Below, in pieces: positions 1-6,969 of a DNA stretch of 19,603 bases. Origin of the DNA: an uncultured Campylobacter sp. GTDB lineage: Bacteria > Actinomycetota > Actinomycetes > Mycobacteriales > Mycobacteriaceae. The stretch spans positions 1 to 19,603 of the forward strand of contig CALTYW010000027.1 of NCBI GenBank assembly GCA_943913625.1. Reading direction: 5' to 3'. Positions within the stretch are counted from its first letter, which is position 1; each line of letters starts with the position of its first letter. Made by a program: the position numbers and the translations under genes. The notes beneath the pieces are model-generated. The model did not search any database. It had not been told where the DNA came from and saw only the letters and a list, made by a program, of their open reading frames with translations.

Positions 1-1378
1 CGTGATGAGCCGCACCACCAACGACGTGGACAACGTCCAGCAGGCGCTGCAGCAGTCCCTGTCGTCGTTGTTCAACGCGCTGCTGACTGTCGTCGGCATC
101 ATCGTCATGATGTTCGCGATCTCCTGGCAGCTCGCCCTCGTCGCCCTGCTGGCCATCCCGCTGACCGGCGTGGTCATGGGTCTTGTGGGCACACGCTCGC
201 AGGCGCAGTTCACCACCCAATGGAAGGCCACAGGAGACGTCAACGGCCATGTGGAGGAATCCTTCTCCGGCCACGACGTCGCCGTCATCTTCGGGCGCAC
301 CGACCAGCTGCGCGCCCAGTTCGACGAGCGCAACGAGGAACTCGCCGACGCCGCCCAGAAGGCGCAGTTCCTGGCCAACTCGATGCACCCGATCATGCAG
401 TTCATCTCGTATCTGTCGTATGTGGCCATCGCGGTACTCGGCGGGGTGAAGGTGGCCAACGGGCGCCTCACGCTTGGCGACGCCACCGCGTTCATCCAGT
501 ACTCCCGCCAGTTCAACCAGCCCCTCGGCGAGATCGCCGGCATGATGCAGATGCTGCAGTCCGGTGTGGCTTCCGCGGAGCGTGTCTTTGAGCTTCTCGA
601 CGCAAGCGAGGAACCCTTGGAGGACAAGGAATCGTCGATAAGCAATGTGCGAGGGGAAGTCGAGTTCCGCGACGTGTCCTTCTCCTACACCGACGCGCCG
701 CTGATCCGCGACCTGAACCTGCGCGTCGAACCAGGTCAGACCGCTGCCATCGTAGGTCCGACCGGTGCCGGCAAGACCACGCTGGTCAACCTGATCATGC
801 GGTTCTACGACGTCGACTCCGGCGCGATCACCCTCGACGGCACCGACATCCGCGACATCACGCGCGAGGACCTGCGCAGCCAGATCGGGATGGTGCTGCA
901 GGACGCGGTGCTGTTCAAGGGCACGATCATGGACAACATCCGCTACGGCCGCCTCGACTCCACCGACGAGGAGGTCATCGAGGCTGCGAAGGCCACGTAC
1001 GTGGACCGGTTCGTGCGCTCGCTGCCCGACGGCTACGACACCGAGGTCGACCAGGACGGCGGCTCTGTCTCCGCAGGCGAGCGCCAGCTGATCACCATCG
1101 CGCGCGCGTTCCTCGCGCAGCCGTCGCTGCTGATTCTGGACGAGGCGACGTCGTCGGTTGATACGAGGACAGAGGTTTTGGTGCAGGAGGCGATGGCGGC
1201 ACTGCGCTCGGACCGCACGTCGTTTGTCATCGCACACCGCTTGTCGACGATCCGGGACGCCGACGTCATCCTCGTCATGCGCGACGGCGCAATCGTGGAG
1301 CAGGGATCCCACGCCGAGCTGATGGATAAGCGCGGGGCGTACTGGGAGCTGCAGCAGGCCCAGTTCTCGGAGGACTAA
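1..1378 (+). CDS. ABC exporter half-transporter, permease fused to ATPase (5' partial)
   Basis: This is the C-terminal 458 residues of a type IV (MdlB/MsbA-like) ABC exporter. The reading frame is open to the left edge, so the true start and the first membrane helices lie outside the window. The visible membrane part has hydrophobic stretches in the first 60 residues and again near residues 135-150. The nucleotide-binding domain follows, numbered from the first in-window codon: Walker A GPTGAGKTT (about 252-260), a variant signature SVSAGERQ (about 355-361) in place of LSGGQ, Walker B ILDEATSSVD with the catalytic Glu after Asp380, and an H-loop IAHRLST. The variant signature occurs in heterodimeric exporters, so a partner half-transporter just upstream is likely but unseen. 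The substrate cannot be read from sequence; drug or lipid export is the usual guess. The gene ends in TAA and overlaps the convergent next gene by 4 nt. Confidence 0.9.
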   Translation, partial: VMSRTTNDVDNVQQALQQSLSSLFNALLTVVGIIVMMFAISWQLALVALLAIPLTGVVMGLVGTRSQAQFTTQWKATGDVNGHVEESFSGHDVAVIFGRTDQLRAQFDERNEELADAAQKAQFLANSMHPIMQFISYLSYVAIAVLGGVKVANGRLTLGDATAFIQYSRQFNQPLGEIAGMMQMLQSGVASAERVFELLDASEEPLEDKESSISNVRGEVEFRDVSFSYTDAPLIRDLNLRVEPGQTAAIVGPTGAGKTTLVNLIMRFYDVDSGAITLDGTDIRDITREDLRSQIGMVLQDAVLFKGTIMDNIRYGRLDSTDEEVIEAAKATYVDRFVRSLPDGYDTEVDQDGGSVSAGERQLITIARAFLAQPSLLILDEATSSVDTRTEVLVQEAMAALRSDRTSFVIAHRLSTIRDADVILVMRDGAIVEQGSHAELMDKRGAYWELQQAQFSED

Positions 1379-1689
1379 CCTGCCTCCGACCTTCGCGCAG
1401 TGGAAATGAGACGCCGCAGTTCCGCCACCGAAACGACGGCGTCATCGCTCACCGTTTCAGCAACGCCCTCTTCAATGATTGTTCGCATCGCGGCTCCTGT
1501 CGAAACGCCGTTTCGAGATGCCAGATCCCGCACCGCTTGGAGCACGTGAGTAGGCAACCGAACCGTGAAGGCGCTCATCGCCTCAGAACCATGCCGGTCG
1601 GGAACCTCGATCTCTTCGGCATTCTCGATAAGATCCGAGAGGTCCGTGTTGTCGTAATAATCCCGCAGTTCTTCGTAGTTGGAGTTCAT
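1375..1689 (-). CDS. Ribbon-helix-helix (CopG-like) putative antitoxin/repressor
   Basis: A protein of 104 residues from the ATG at 1689; an in-frame GTG at 1698 would add three. The N-terminal third is acidic and Tyr/Asp-rich. A ribbon-helix-helix segment starts near residue 38, with MSAFTVRLP as the likely DNA-contacting strand, followed by two predicted helices up to about residue 77. Such proteins bind DNA as dimers and often serve as antitoxins of type II systems. No toxin gene is adjacent: downstream is the convergent ABC exporter, whose stop codon overlaps this one (1375-1378). The upstream region carries a tandem GTGTACG repeat that may be its own operator. There is no strong Shine-Dalgarno sequence. 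The DNA-binding class is fairly secure from the motif; the antitoxin role is inference. Confidence 0.7.
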   Translation of the reverse strand: MNSNYEELRDYYDNTDLSDLIENAEEIEVPDRHGSEAMSAFTVRLPTHVLQAVRDLASRNGVSTGAAMRTIIEEGVAETVSDDAVVSVAELRRLISTARRSEAG

Positions 1690-1691
1690 GT

Positions 1692-1709
1692 CGTACACAA
1701 AACGTACAC
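1692..1709. promoter_or_regulatory. Tandem heptamer repeat at RHH gene start, possible operator
   Basis: Two exact copies of CGTACAC (GTGTACG on the minus strand) lie at 1692-1698 and 1703-1709, separated by AAAA, giving an 11-bp period close to one helical turn. They sit over the 5' leader and start of the ribbon-helix-helix gene. A TATTAT -10-like box lies at 1724-1729 on the minus strand. RHH repressors typically bind short tandem or inverted repeats beside their own promoter, so autoregulation is the natural inference. It is not demonstrated. Confidence 0.4.
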
Positions 1710-1793
1710 GCCAAACTTTTCCAATAATATTGTTCCCAGTGAGTTAGACGGCCACCCGACCGATCCGGCTCCAAATCCACACAAAACTCACAA

Positions 1794-1848
1794 GTTTCCC
1801 CAACGTTCACCCAGACTTCACGTACCGCAAACAATCGTCGCCTAGCGT
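1794..1848 (+). promoter_or_regulatory. Putative PHO-box-like repeats and promoter of phosphate operon
   Basis: Three consecutive 11-nt units read GTTTCCCCAAC (1794-1804), GTTCACCCAGA (1805-1815) and CTTCACGTACC (1816-1826). The second and third share TTCAC at an 11-nt spacing, the arrangement of actinobacterial PHO boxes (GTTCACC-type direct repeats bound by PhoP/RegX3-type regulators). A -10-like TAGCGT lies at 1843-1848. The last unit covers the position expected for the -35 element, as for a class II activator. Transcription would then begin near 1855, leaving a leader of about 40 nt before the cotransporter. Whether the corynebacterial PhoR regulator uses this motif is not certain. Confidence 0.45.
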
Positions 1849-1895
1849 CAGATGGGCACGTTTGCCAGTTTGCTTCAGAAAACGATTGGGAACAG

Positions 1896-3212
1896 ATGAG
1901 TAGAGAAAACAAAGGCGTCGGCGCGCAGGGTGGCAGCACTGCCGTCAAGGCCTCGACGCACACGAAGGACTCCGGCAAGTCCGACCCGGAGCTGGGCGAC
2001 ACCCAGTACCTCGAGGACAACGACGTTGATGCCGATGACGAGCAGAAGGACCCACTGGGCTTCCTTCCGTTTGAGGGCACCGCGAAGCAGGTAGCGAACT
2101 GGATCGCCGTGTTCCTCGGCATCTGGATCCTGCTCAACGGCGTGGGCATGATCGGCGACGGTTTCAAGATGATCGCCGGCGACCAGGCTGAGGAGCTCTT
2201 CTCCTTCGCCGAGAACCCGTTTGTGGGTCTGGCGATCGGTATCGTTACCACGGCTATCATCCAGTCCTCCTCCACCACCACGTCCATCGTGGTGGGCATG
2301 ATCGCCGGTGGTCTGCCGCTGAACATCGCGATCCCGATGCTGTTCGGTGCGAACATGGGTACCTCGGTCACCTCGACCCTGGTGGCGCTGGGCTTGGCTG
2401 GCAACAAGAAGCAGTTCAAGCGCGGTTTCTCCATGGCAACCGTGCACGACTTCTTCAACCTGATCGCCATCTGCATCTTCTTCCCGCTTGAAATCCTCAC
2501 CGGCTTCCTGGGCAAGACCGCGACGGCCATTGCCCCGGCCCTGGCCGGCGGCGGCGACAGCGTGTTCTCGAAGGGCTTTGAGGCCTTCGGCGACTTCATT
2601 GACACCATTACCGAGCCGCTTGTTGAGCTGGTCAGTGGTCTGGTCGAGCCGCTTGGCGATATGTGGGGCGGCATCATCCTCGCCGTCATCGGTGTCGCGT
2701 TGATTCTGCTTTCCATCAGCTTCATCGGCAAGGTCCTCAACGCCCTGCTCGTGGGCAAGGCGCAGGACATCCTCTACGCCGCGCTGGGCAAGAACGCTTT
2801 CATCGGTGCACTGTCCGGTGCCCTGATCACCGCGCTGGTGCAGTCCTCCTCCACCACCACCGCCCTGACGGTGCCGCTGGCCGCATCCGGCAAGTTCGAG
2901 GTTCGCACCCTGTTCCCGTTCGTGGTCGGCGCGAACATCGGTACCACCGTCACTGGTTTGATCGCGGCGTTCTCCGCATCCGGTGCGGAGGCACAGGCCG
3001 CAATGGCAGGTGCTTTGGTGCACACGCTGTTCAACCTCTTCTCCGCGATCCTCATCCTGGGTCTGCCGTTCCTGCGCGCTATCCCGCCGCGCTGCTCCGA
3101 CGGACTTGCAGCCCTGGCCGAGAAGAACAAGATGTACGTCTTCATTTACATCGGTGGCGTGTTCTTCGCCATCCCGCTGCTGGCAGTGTTCATTTCCAAC
3201 TCCTTGATGTAA
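1896..3212 (+). CDS. Na+/phosphate cotransporter family protein (NptA-like)
   Basis: A 438-residue integral membrane protein of the Na/Pi cotransporter II family, predicted to import inorganic phosphate with sodium across the cytoplasmic membrane. The first about 65 residues are hydrophilic and probably cytoplasmic. Two homologous membrane halves follow, each with the family hallmark QSSSTTT (starting at residues 123 and 316) and a following GANMGTSVT or GANIGTTVT motif. This inverted-repeat pair forms the transport core. The chain ends shortly after the last helix, so the C-terminal PhoU-like domain found in many bacterial relatives is absent. The ATG at 1896 is preceded by a weak purine stretch (GGGAAC). 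It is first in an operon with a small coiled-coil protein (10-nt gap) and a phosphate-binding lipoprotein. The phosphate substrate is supported by both family and neighbours. Confidence 0.9.
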   Translation: MSRENKGVGAQGGSTAVKASTHTKDSGKSDPELGDTQYLEDNDVDADDEQKDPLGFLPFEGTAKQVANWIAVFLGIWILLNGVGMIGDGFKMIAGDQAEELFSFAENPFVGLAIGIVTTAIIQSSSTTTSIVVGMIAGGLPLNIAIPMLFGANMGTSVTSTLVALGLAGNKKQFKRGFSMATVHDFFNLIAICIFFPLEILTGFLGKTATAIAPALAGGGDSVFSKGFEAFGDFIDTITEPLVELVSGLVEPLGDMWGGIILAVIGVALILLSISFIGKVLNALLVGKAQDILYAALGKNAFIGALSGALITALVQSSSTTTALTVPLAASGKFEVRTLFPFVVGANIGTTVTGLIAAFSASGAEAQAAMAGALVHTLFNLFSAILILGLPFLRAIPPRCSDGLAALAEKNKMYVFIYIGGVFFAIPLLAVFISNSLM

Positions 3213-3222
3213 GGACCCTTCG

Positions 3223-3687
3223 ATGACGACCCCGAACTCGAACCCGAACGAGACCCCCGACCTTTCCCCAATGGCCCAGGACCTCATCCGTTCTGAGGCA
3301 CCGGACGGCGCGCTGGAGGCCCTCCTCGCCGAGCTGGAGGAGACCGCCGACGAGCTGCGCACCGAGCTGCAGGCACGCAAGAACAGCAAGCAGCAGCTTA
3401 TCGACGATTCGGCAGCCGACGAGGCCGCTCAGCCAATCGAGCTGGACCAGGAGCCGGTGCAGGAGCGCACCGAGGACGTCGTGACGCCTGCGGGCGCGGC
3501 GGGCGCAGCTGCCACTCACGCGCACAAGCCGAAGAAGACCAACCCGAACGTCACTCCGGAGCAGCAGGCTGAGCTCGACGAGAACTTCGCCCGCTACTGG
3601 AACAACGCCCAGGGCTCCTGGAAGAACCTGTTCCAGTTGCTGCGCGAGTTCCGTAACGAAATGCGGGAGGGCAAGAAGAATGCGTAA
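3223..3687 (+). CDS. Hydrophilic coiled-coil protein in phosphate-uptake operon
   Basis: A 154-residue soluble protein I do not recognise as a named family. It has an AAGGA ribosome-binding site at 3211-3215, overlapping the preceding stop codon region and 7 nt from the ATG. Residues about 25-60 form an acidic Leu-heptad-like helix (LEALLAELEETADELRTEL). The middle, about 65-105, is Ala/Pro/Glu-rich and probably disordered. The last about 45 residues are a charged helix with aromatic positions (FARYWNNAQGSWKNLFQLL). There is no signal peptide or membrane segment. Its 3' end overlaps the next gene by 8 nt, indicating translational coupling. Position between a Pi carrier lacking a PhoU domain and a Pi-binding lipoprotein suggests a regulatory or assembly role in the same system. 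That is inference only. Confidence 0.75.
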   Translation: MTTPNSNPNETPDLSPMAQDLIRSEAPDGALEALLAELEETADELRTELQARKNSKQQLIDDSAADEAAQPIELDQEPVQERTEDVVTPAGAAGAAATHAHKPKKTNPNVTPEQQAELDENFARYWNNAQGSWKNLFQLLREFRNEMREGKKNA

Positions 3688-4618
3688 GCAACTTGCTGCC
3701 GCGGCGCTGGCCGCAGTCACCCTGTTCGCCGCGGGCTGCTCCTCGGAGAAGACGCCGGGTGAGGACGCCATCAAGATCACCGGTTCCTCCACCGTCGAGC
3801 CGATCACCCGCTACATGGCGGACCGCTACGACTTCGACGTGGACCTCGAGGGCATCGGCTCCACCGACGGTTTCGAGAAGTTCTGCGCAGGCGAGGCCGA
3901 CATCAACGACGCGTCCGTGGTCATTCCGGGCGCGGGCGAGCCGGTGGACTTCCAAAAGCAGTGCGCCGACAACAAGGTCGAGTACGTCGAGCTGCCGATC
4001 GCCCTCGACGCGATCACCCTGGTGAAGAACACCGAGAACGATTGGGCGAAGGATCTGACCATCCAGCAGCTCCACGACATCTGGGCAAAAGACTCCGCCG
4101 TGACCAAGTGGTCCGACATCGATCCGTCCTGGCCGGACGAGGAAATCACCCTCTACGGCCGCCCGGCCGGCTCCGGTACCCTCGGCGTCTTCGAGTCGCT
4201 CGTGCTTGGTGGCGACGCCATCCGCGAGGATTACCAGTCCACGGACGACATCCAGGAGCTCTCCGCCTGGGTCGCCGAGGACAAGAACGCGCTGTCCTTC
4301 ATGGGTATCGGTAACTACCTGGCCACCGAGGACCCGACGCGCAACAAGATCGACAACGTGCTTGTCGACGGCGTTGAGCCGACCGCCGAAGAGACAAAGA
4401 GCGGCAACTACCCGCTGGCCCGCCCGCTGTTCATCTACGTGAACAAGAAGTCTGCGGAGCGCGAGGACGTGGACCAGTTCGTGACCACCTACCTGGACAA
4501 GGTGGAGGCCGTGCTGCCGCGCGTGTTCTTCTACCAGCTCCCGGAGGACGAGTACGCGAACTCTGCGAAGCGCTACGAGGACAAGACCACCGGCACCGAC
4601 GCCCGCTGGCACGAGTAG
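3680..4618 (+). CDS. PstS-like phosphate-binding lipoprotein
   Basis: A 312-residue exported lipoprotein of the PstS-type phosphate-binding protein family. The signal peptide MRKQLAAAALAAVTLFAAGC ends in a lipobox, with Cys20 the lipidation site. The mature protein starts with the phosphate-loop pattern ITGSSTVEPIT and later carries GRPAGSGTLGVFESL. Both match the GSSTV and SGT anion-binding loops of PstS proteins. At about 290 mature residues it is a normal single-domain length. The start overlaps the previous gene by 8 nt. No pstC, pstA or pstB follows. Instead the operon starts with a Na/Pi carrier, so it may feed the carrier or act as a sensor or scavenger. A GC-rich hairpin follows the stop. 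The binding-protein class is secure; the partner is inferred from context. Confidence 0.85.
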   Translation: MRKQLAAAALAAVTLFAAGCSSEKTPGEDAIKITGSSTVEPITRYMADRYDFDVDLEGIGSTDGFEKFCAGEADINDASVVIPGAGEPVDFQKQCADNKVEYVELPIALDAITLVKNTENDWAKDLTIQQLHDIWAKDSAVTKWSDIDPSWPDEEITLYGRPAGSGTLGVFESLVLGGDAIREDYQSTDDIQELSAWVAEDKNALSFMGIGNYLATEDPTRNKIDNVLVDGVEPTAEETKSGNYPLARPLFIYVNKKSAEREDVDQFVTTYLDKVEAVLPRVFFYQLPEDEYANSAKRYEDKTTGTDARWHE

Positions 4619-4626
4619 TCGGTACG

Positions 4627-4646
4627 GGGGTTGGTTCCCCAGCCCC
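4627..4646 (+). terminator. GC-rich hairpin after phosphate operon
   Basis: GGGGTTGG (4627-4634) pairs with CCAGCCCC (4639-4646), with one G-U pair and a TTCC loop, 8 nt after the stop of the binding-protein gene. No T-run follows, so it may be an mRNA-stabilising stem or an inefficient terminator. Confidence 0.4.
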
Positions 4647-4658
4647 TCCACCCCAAAC

Positions 4659-4751
4659 GCCCGTTTGCAACCGCACGTCTACTGAGTAAATCCTTCCCCG
4701 CAGCAAAAATGCTCGAGGTTTTACCTGGTTGACCAGCGGATGCAAACGGGC
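4659..4751. repeat. Spaced 11-bp inverted repeat in the gap before the DUF1707 gene
   Basis: GCCCGTTTGCA at 4659-4669 is perfectly complementary to TGCAAACGGGC at 4741-4751, with 71 nt between. The match continues outward and inward with isolated mismatches. The 71-nt interior holds a short palindrome CTGGT-TG-ACCAG. It lies just upstream of the putative -35 of the DUF1707 gene. It may be a looping operator pair or chance. Confidence 0.35.
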
Positions 4752-4795
4752 ATCTGCGTTTCTGCGGCACCCCGACCCCTCCTCCCCGGTGGCTC

Positions 4796-4824
4796 TTCGA
4801 CACCGGCCCGCGAACCAGTACAAT
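4796..4824 (+). promoter_or_regulatory. Promoter of DUF1707 gene, leaderless transcript predicted
   Basis: TTCGAC (4796-4801) and TACAAT (4819-4824) are separated by exactly 17 bp. The GTG at 4833 lies 8 nt after the -10 box. The predicted transcription start therefore coincides with the start codon. This is the main reason for choosing GTG 4833 over the upstream in-frame ATG 4740. Confidence 0.6.
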
Positions 4825-4832
4825 CGGCCAAC

Positions 4833-5459
4833 GTGAGCACCCCCTACGGCAATTTCAGGATCGGCGACGCGGAACGCATGGAGGCCATGGATACCCTCGG
4901 CCGCGCCCTCGGCGAGGGCCGACTGACCATGGAGGAGTTCGACCAGCGCTGCCTCCAGGTCGCAGAGGCGCAGACCCACGCCGATCTGACCCCTGTGCTG
5001 GGGGACCTCCCGCCGGCGACCCACAATCCGCAGTCGGCCAACACAGCCAGCACAGCTCTGCAGCCCCAGGTGCCCAATGAAGCCGTGCTGTATTCGCAGG
5101 CCGAGATCATGCGGGCGCGGCGCAGTGGGCAGCGGATGCGCGCAGGCACGTTCTGGCTGGGCACCATCGGCGCGTTCGGGTTGACGACTGTATCCCCGGT
5201 GTTCCTGCTGCTCATCCCGACGCTGTTCATCCTGCTGTACGTGATGAAGATCGGCCCGGATTCCTGGTACACGCCGTCGCTAAAGCAGCTCGAAATGCAG
5301 CGCCGCCAGGATTTGAAGGCGCGCCAGCTGGAGATCGAGTCTGCGAAGGCGCACCAGCAGGCGCTGATGCGGGCGCAGCGCAAGGACCAGTTCAACCAGC
5401 TCACCAACGACGCGTTGGATGTGGCGCAACAGACGGTGCAGCGCTTCAAAAAGCAGTAA
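4833..5459 (+). CDS. DUF1707 domain membrane protein
   Basis: A protein of 208 residues from the GTG at 4833. An upstream in-frame ATG at 4740 would add a Pro-rich, non-conserved-looking 31 residues and would place the promoter inside the gene. Residues about 2-58 are a DUF1707 (SHOCT-like) domain: YGNFRIGDAERMEAMDTLG, then LTMEEFDQRC and a closing DLTPVLGDLP. After a short linker there is a hydrophobic region of about 35 residues, probably a membrane hairpin (FWLGTIGAFG through LLYVMKIG). A C-terminal charged helix of about 65 residues rich in Gln, Lys and Arg follows, likely a cytoplasmic coiled coil. DUF1707 proteins are common in actinobacteria, but no biochemical function can be assigned. 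The next gene starts 11 nt after its stop. Confidence 0.85.
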   Translation: MSTPYGNFRIGDAERMEAMDTLGRALGEGRLTMEEFDQRCLQVAEAQTHADLTPVLGDLPPATHNPQSANTASTALQPQVPNEAVLYSQAEIMRARRSGQRMRAGTFWLGTIGAFGLTTVSPVFLLLIPTLFILLYVMKIGPDSWYTPSLKQLEMQRRQDLKARQLEIESAKAHQQALMRAQRKDQFNQLTNDALDVAQQTVQRFKKQ

Positions 5460-5470
5460 CCTCTTGGTGC

Positions 5471-6703
5471 ATGAGTGATAAGCACCGGCACTTTGATCAG
5501 GCGACCAAGCTAAAGGACGTCTTCTACGACATCCGCGGCCCAGTGACCGCCACCGCCGAGAAGATGGAGCGCGACGGCCACACCATCTTGAAGCTGAACA
5601 CCGGCAACCCCGCCATCTTCGGGTTCGAGGCGCCGGACGTGATCATGCGCGACATGATTGCCAATTTGCCCACGTCGCAGGGCTACACCACGTCGAAAGG
5701 CATCACGTCCGCGCGCCGCGCTGTGGTGACGCGCTACGAGGAAATCGACGATTTCCCGCCGTTCGACATCGACGACGTCTACCTGGGCAACGGCGTTTCC
5801 GAGCTCATCAGCATGGTCACGCAGGCATTGCTTAACGACGGCGACGAGATCCTCATCCCCACCCCCGACTACCCGCTGTGGACCGCGGCCTCCACACTCG
5901 CCGGCGGCAAAGTCGTCCACTACCTCTGCGACGAGGACAACGAGTGGAACCCCGACCTCGAGGACATCCGCTCCAAGGTCACGCCGAAGACCAAGGCGAT
6001 TGTGGTGATCAACCCGAACAACCCCACCGGCGCGGTCTACTCGCGCGAGATCCTGGAGGGCATCGCGGACATCGCTCGCGAGTTCGAGCTCATGGTGCTT
6101 GCTGACGAGATCTACGACCGCGTGCTTTACGACGGCGCCAAGCACATCTCCATGGCCGAAGTCGCCCCCGATCTTGTCACCGTCACGTTCAACGGTCTGT
6201 CGAAGGCCTACCGCGTGTGTGGCTACCGGGCGGGCTGGATGATCATCACCGGTCCCCGCCGCCGCGCCGCCGGTTTCATCGAAGGCCTCGACCTCCTCTC
6301 CGGCACCCGCCTATGCGCGAATGTGCCCGGCCAGCACGCGATCCAGGTGGCGCTTGGCGGGCGGCAGTCGATTTACCAGCTCACCGGAGAGGGCGGGCGT
6401 CTGTTAAAGCAGAGAAACACTGCCGTCGATAAGCTGCGCGAAATCCCCGGCATCTCGGTGGTGGAGCCGAAGGGCGCGATGTACTGCTTCCCCAAGATCG
6501 ACACCGAGATGTACCAGATCTACGACGACGAAAAGTTCATGCTCGACCTGCTCAAGGCCGAGAAGATCCTCATGGTCCAGGGCACCGGGTTCAACTACCC
6601 CACCCCGGACCACTTCCGCGTGGTGTTCCTGCCGTGGCGCTCGCAGCTGGAGAACGCGATCGAGCGCCTGGGCAACTTCCTCGCCGACTACCACCAGCAT
6701 TAG
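5471..6703 (+). CDS. alaT: Pyridoxal-phosphate aminotransferase, alanine aminotransferase AlaT
   Basis: A 410-residue class I/II fold-type I aminotransferase that closely resembles actinobacterial AlaT. AlaT transfers amino groups between alanine and 2-oxoglutarate/glutamate and contributes to alanine and valine metabolism in the cytosol. Visible signatures are LKLNTGNPAIFGFEAP near the N-terminus, the cofactor-site NPNNPTGAVYS, LADEIYD with the Asp that contacts the pyridine nitrogen, and SKAYRVCGYRAGW with the Schiff-base Lys at residue 245. The C-terminal HFRVVFLPWRSQLENAI is also typical. Length is normal for the family. The ATG lies 11 nt after the DUF1707 gene with no clear Shine-Dalgarno; a TAACCT at 5457-5462 could serve a leaderless start. 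Exact amino-acid specificity is inferred from resemblance. Confidence 0.88.
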   Translation: MSDKHRHFDQATKLKDVFYDIRGPVTATAEKMERDGHTILKLNTGNPAIFGFEAPDVIMRDMIANLPTSQGYTTSKGITSARRAVVTRYEEIDDFPPFDIDDVYLGNGVSELISMVTQALLNDGDEILIPTPDYPLWTAASTLAGGKVVHYLCDEDNEWNPDLEDIRSKVTPKTKAIVVINPNNPTGAVYSREILEGIADIAREFELMVLADEIYDRVLYDGAKHISMAEVAPDLVTVTFNGLSKAYRVCGYRAGWMIITGPRRRAAGFIEGLDLLSGTRLCANVPGQHAIQVALGGRQSIYQLTGEGGRLLKQRNTAVDKLREIPGISVVEPKGAMYCFPKIDTEMYQIYDDEKFMLDLLKAEKILMVQGTGFNYPTPDHFRVVFLPWRSQLENAIERLGNFLADYHQH

Positions 6704-6706
6704 GGG

Positions 6707-6735
6707 TTCCGGCGACCGATTTGAGGATGTATCCT
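6707..6735 (+). promoter_or_regulatory. Putative leaderless promoter of the toxin-antitoxin remnant
   Basis: A TATCCT -10-like box (6730-6735) lies 6 nt before the ATG at 6742. A weak TTCCGG (6707-6712) is at a 17-bp spacing. This would give an mRNA starting at or next to the ATG. It favours that ATG over the in-frame ATG at 6727, which would fall before the transcription start. Confidence 0.4.
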
Positions 6736-6741
6736 GCGGGT

Positions 6742-6969
6742 ATGACTTCTGTGCCAGCGCCGAGCGAGGCGTTCCGCGATAACGCGCGAACCCTCCGTCA
6801 GGCCATGCGCGAAGCGGCGCGATCCTCGTCCGCCGAGGTTGTACTTTCCCATCACGAGGCGGAAACGATTCTCCAAGTACTTGAAAGTGCGGATTCAGAG
6901 TTCGAGCGCCGAGAGCATGTAGCTCGGAAACTTGCGGATTTCTCAAATGAGATCGGATTCACTGAGTAG
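6742..6969 (+). CDS. Small putative antitoxin upstream of PIN toxin remnant
   Basis: A 75-residue helical, charged protein that I do not recognise as a defined family. It begins MTSVPAPSEAFRDNARTLRQ. It carries a segment VVLSHHEAETILQVLESA that loosely recalls the first helix of excisionase-type HTH antitoxins, but it lacks a complete recognition helix. The remainder is a Glu/Arg-rich helix. The antitoxin suggestion rests mainly on position: a downstream PIN-domain gene overlaps its 3' end if that gene starts at ATG 6947, a classic toxin-antitoxin layout. Since the toxin frame is broken, this would now be an orphan antitoxin. It could instead be a shortened relic of a longer HTH antitoxin. 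Confidence 0.55.
   Translation: MTSVPAPSEAFRDNARTLRQAMREAARSSSAEVVLSHHEAETILQVLESADSEFERREHVARKLADFSNEIGFTE

Noticed and set aside
1583..3389. Long minus-strand frames opposite the phosphate operon
   Set aside because: Both lack family motifs and have shadow-like composition, while the plus strand carries clear Na/Pi cotransporter signatures.
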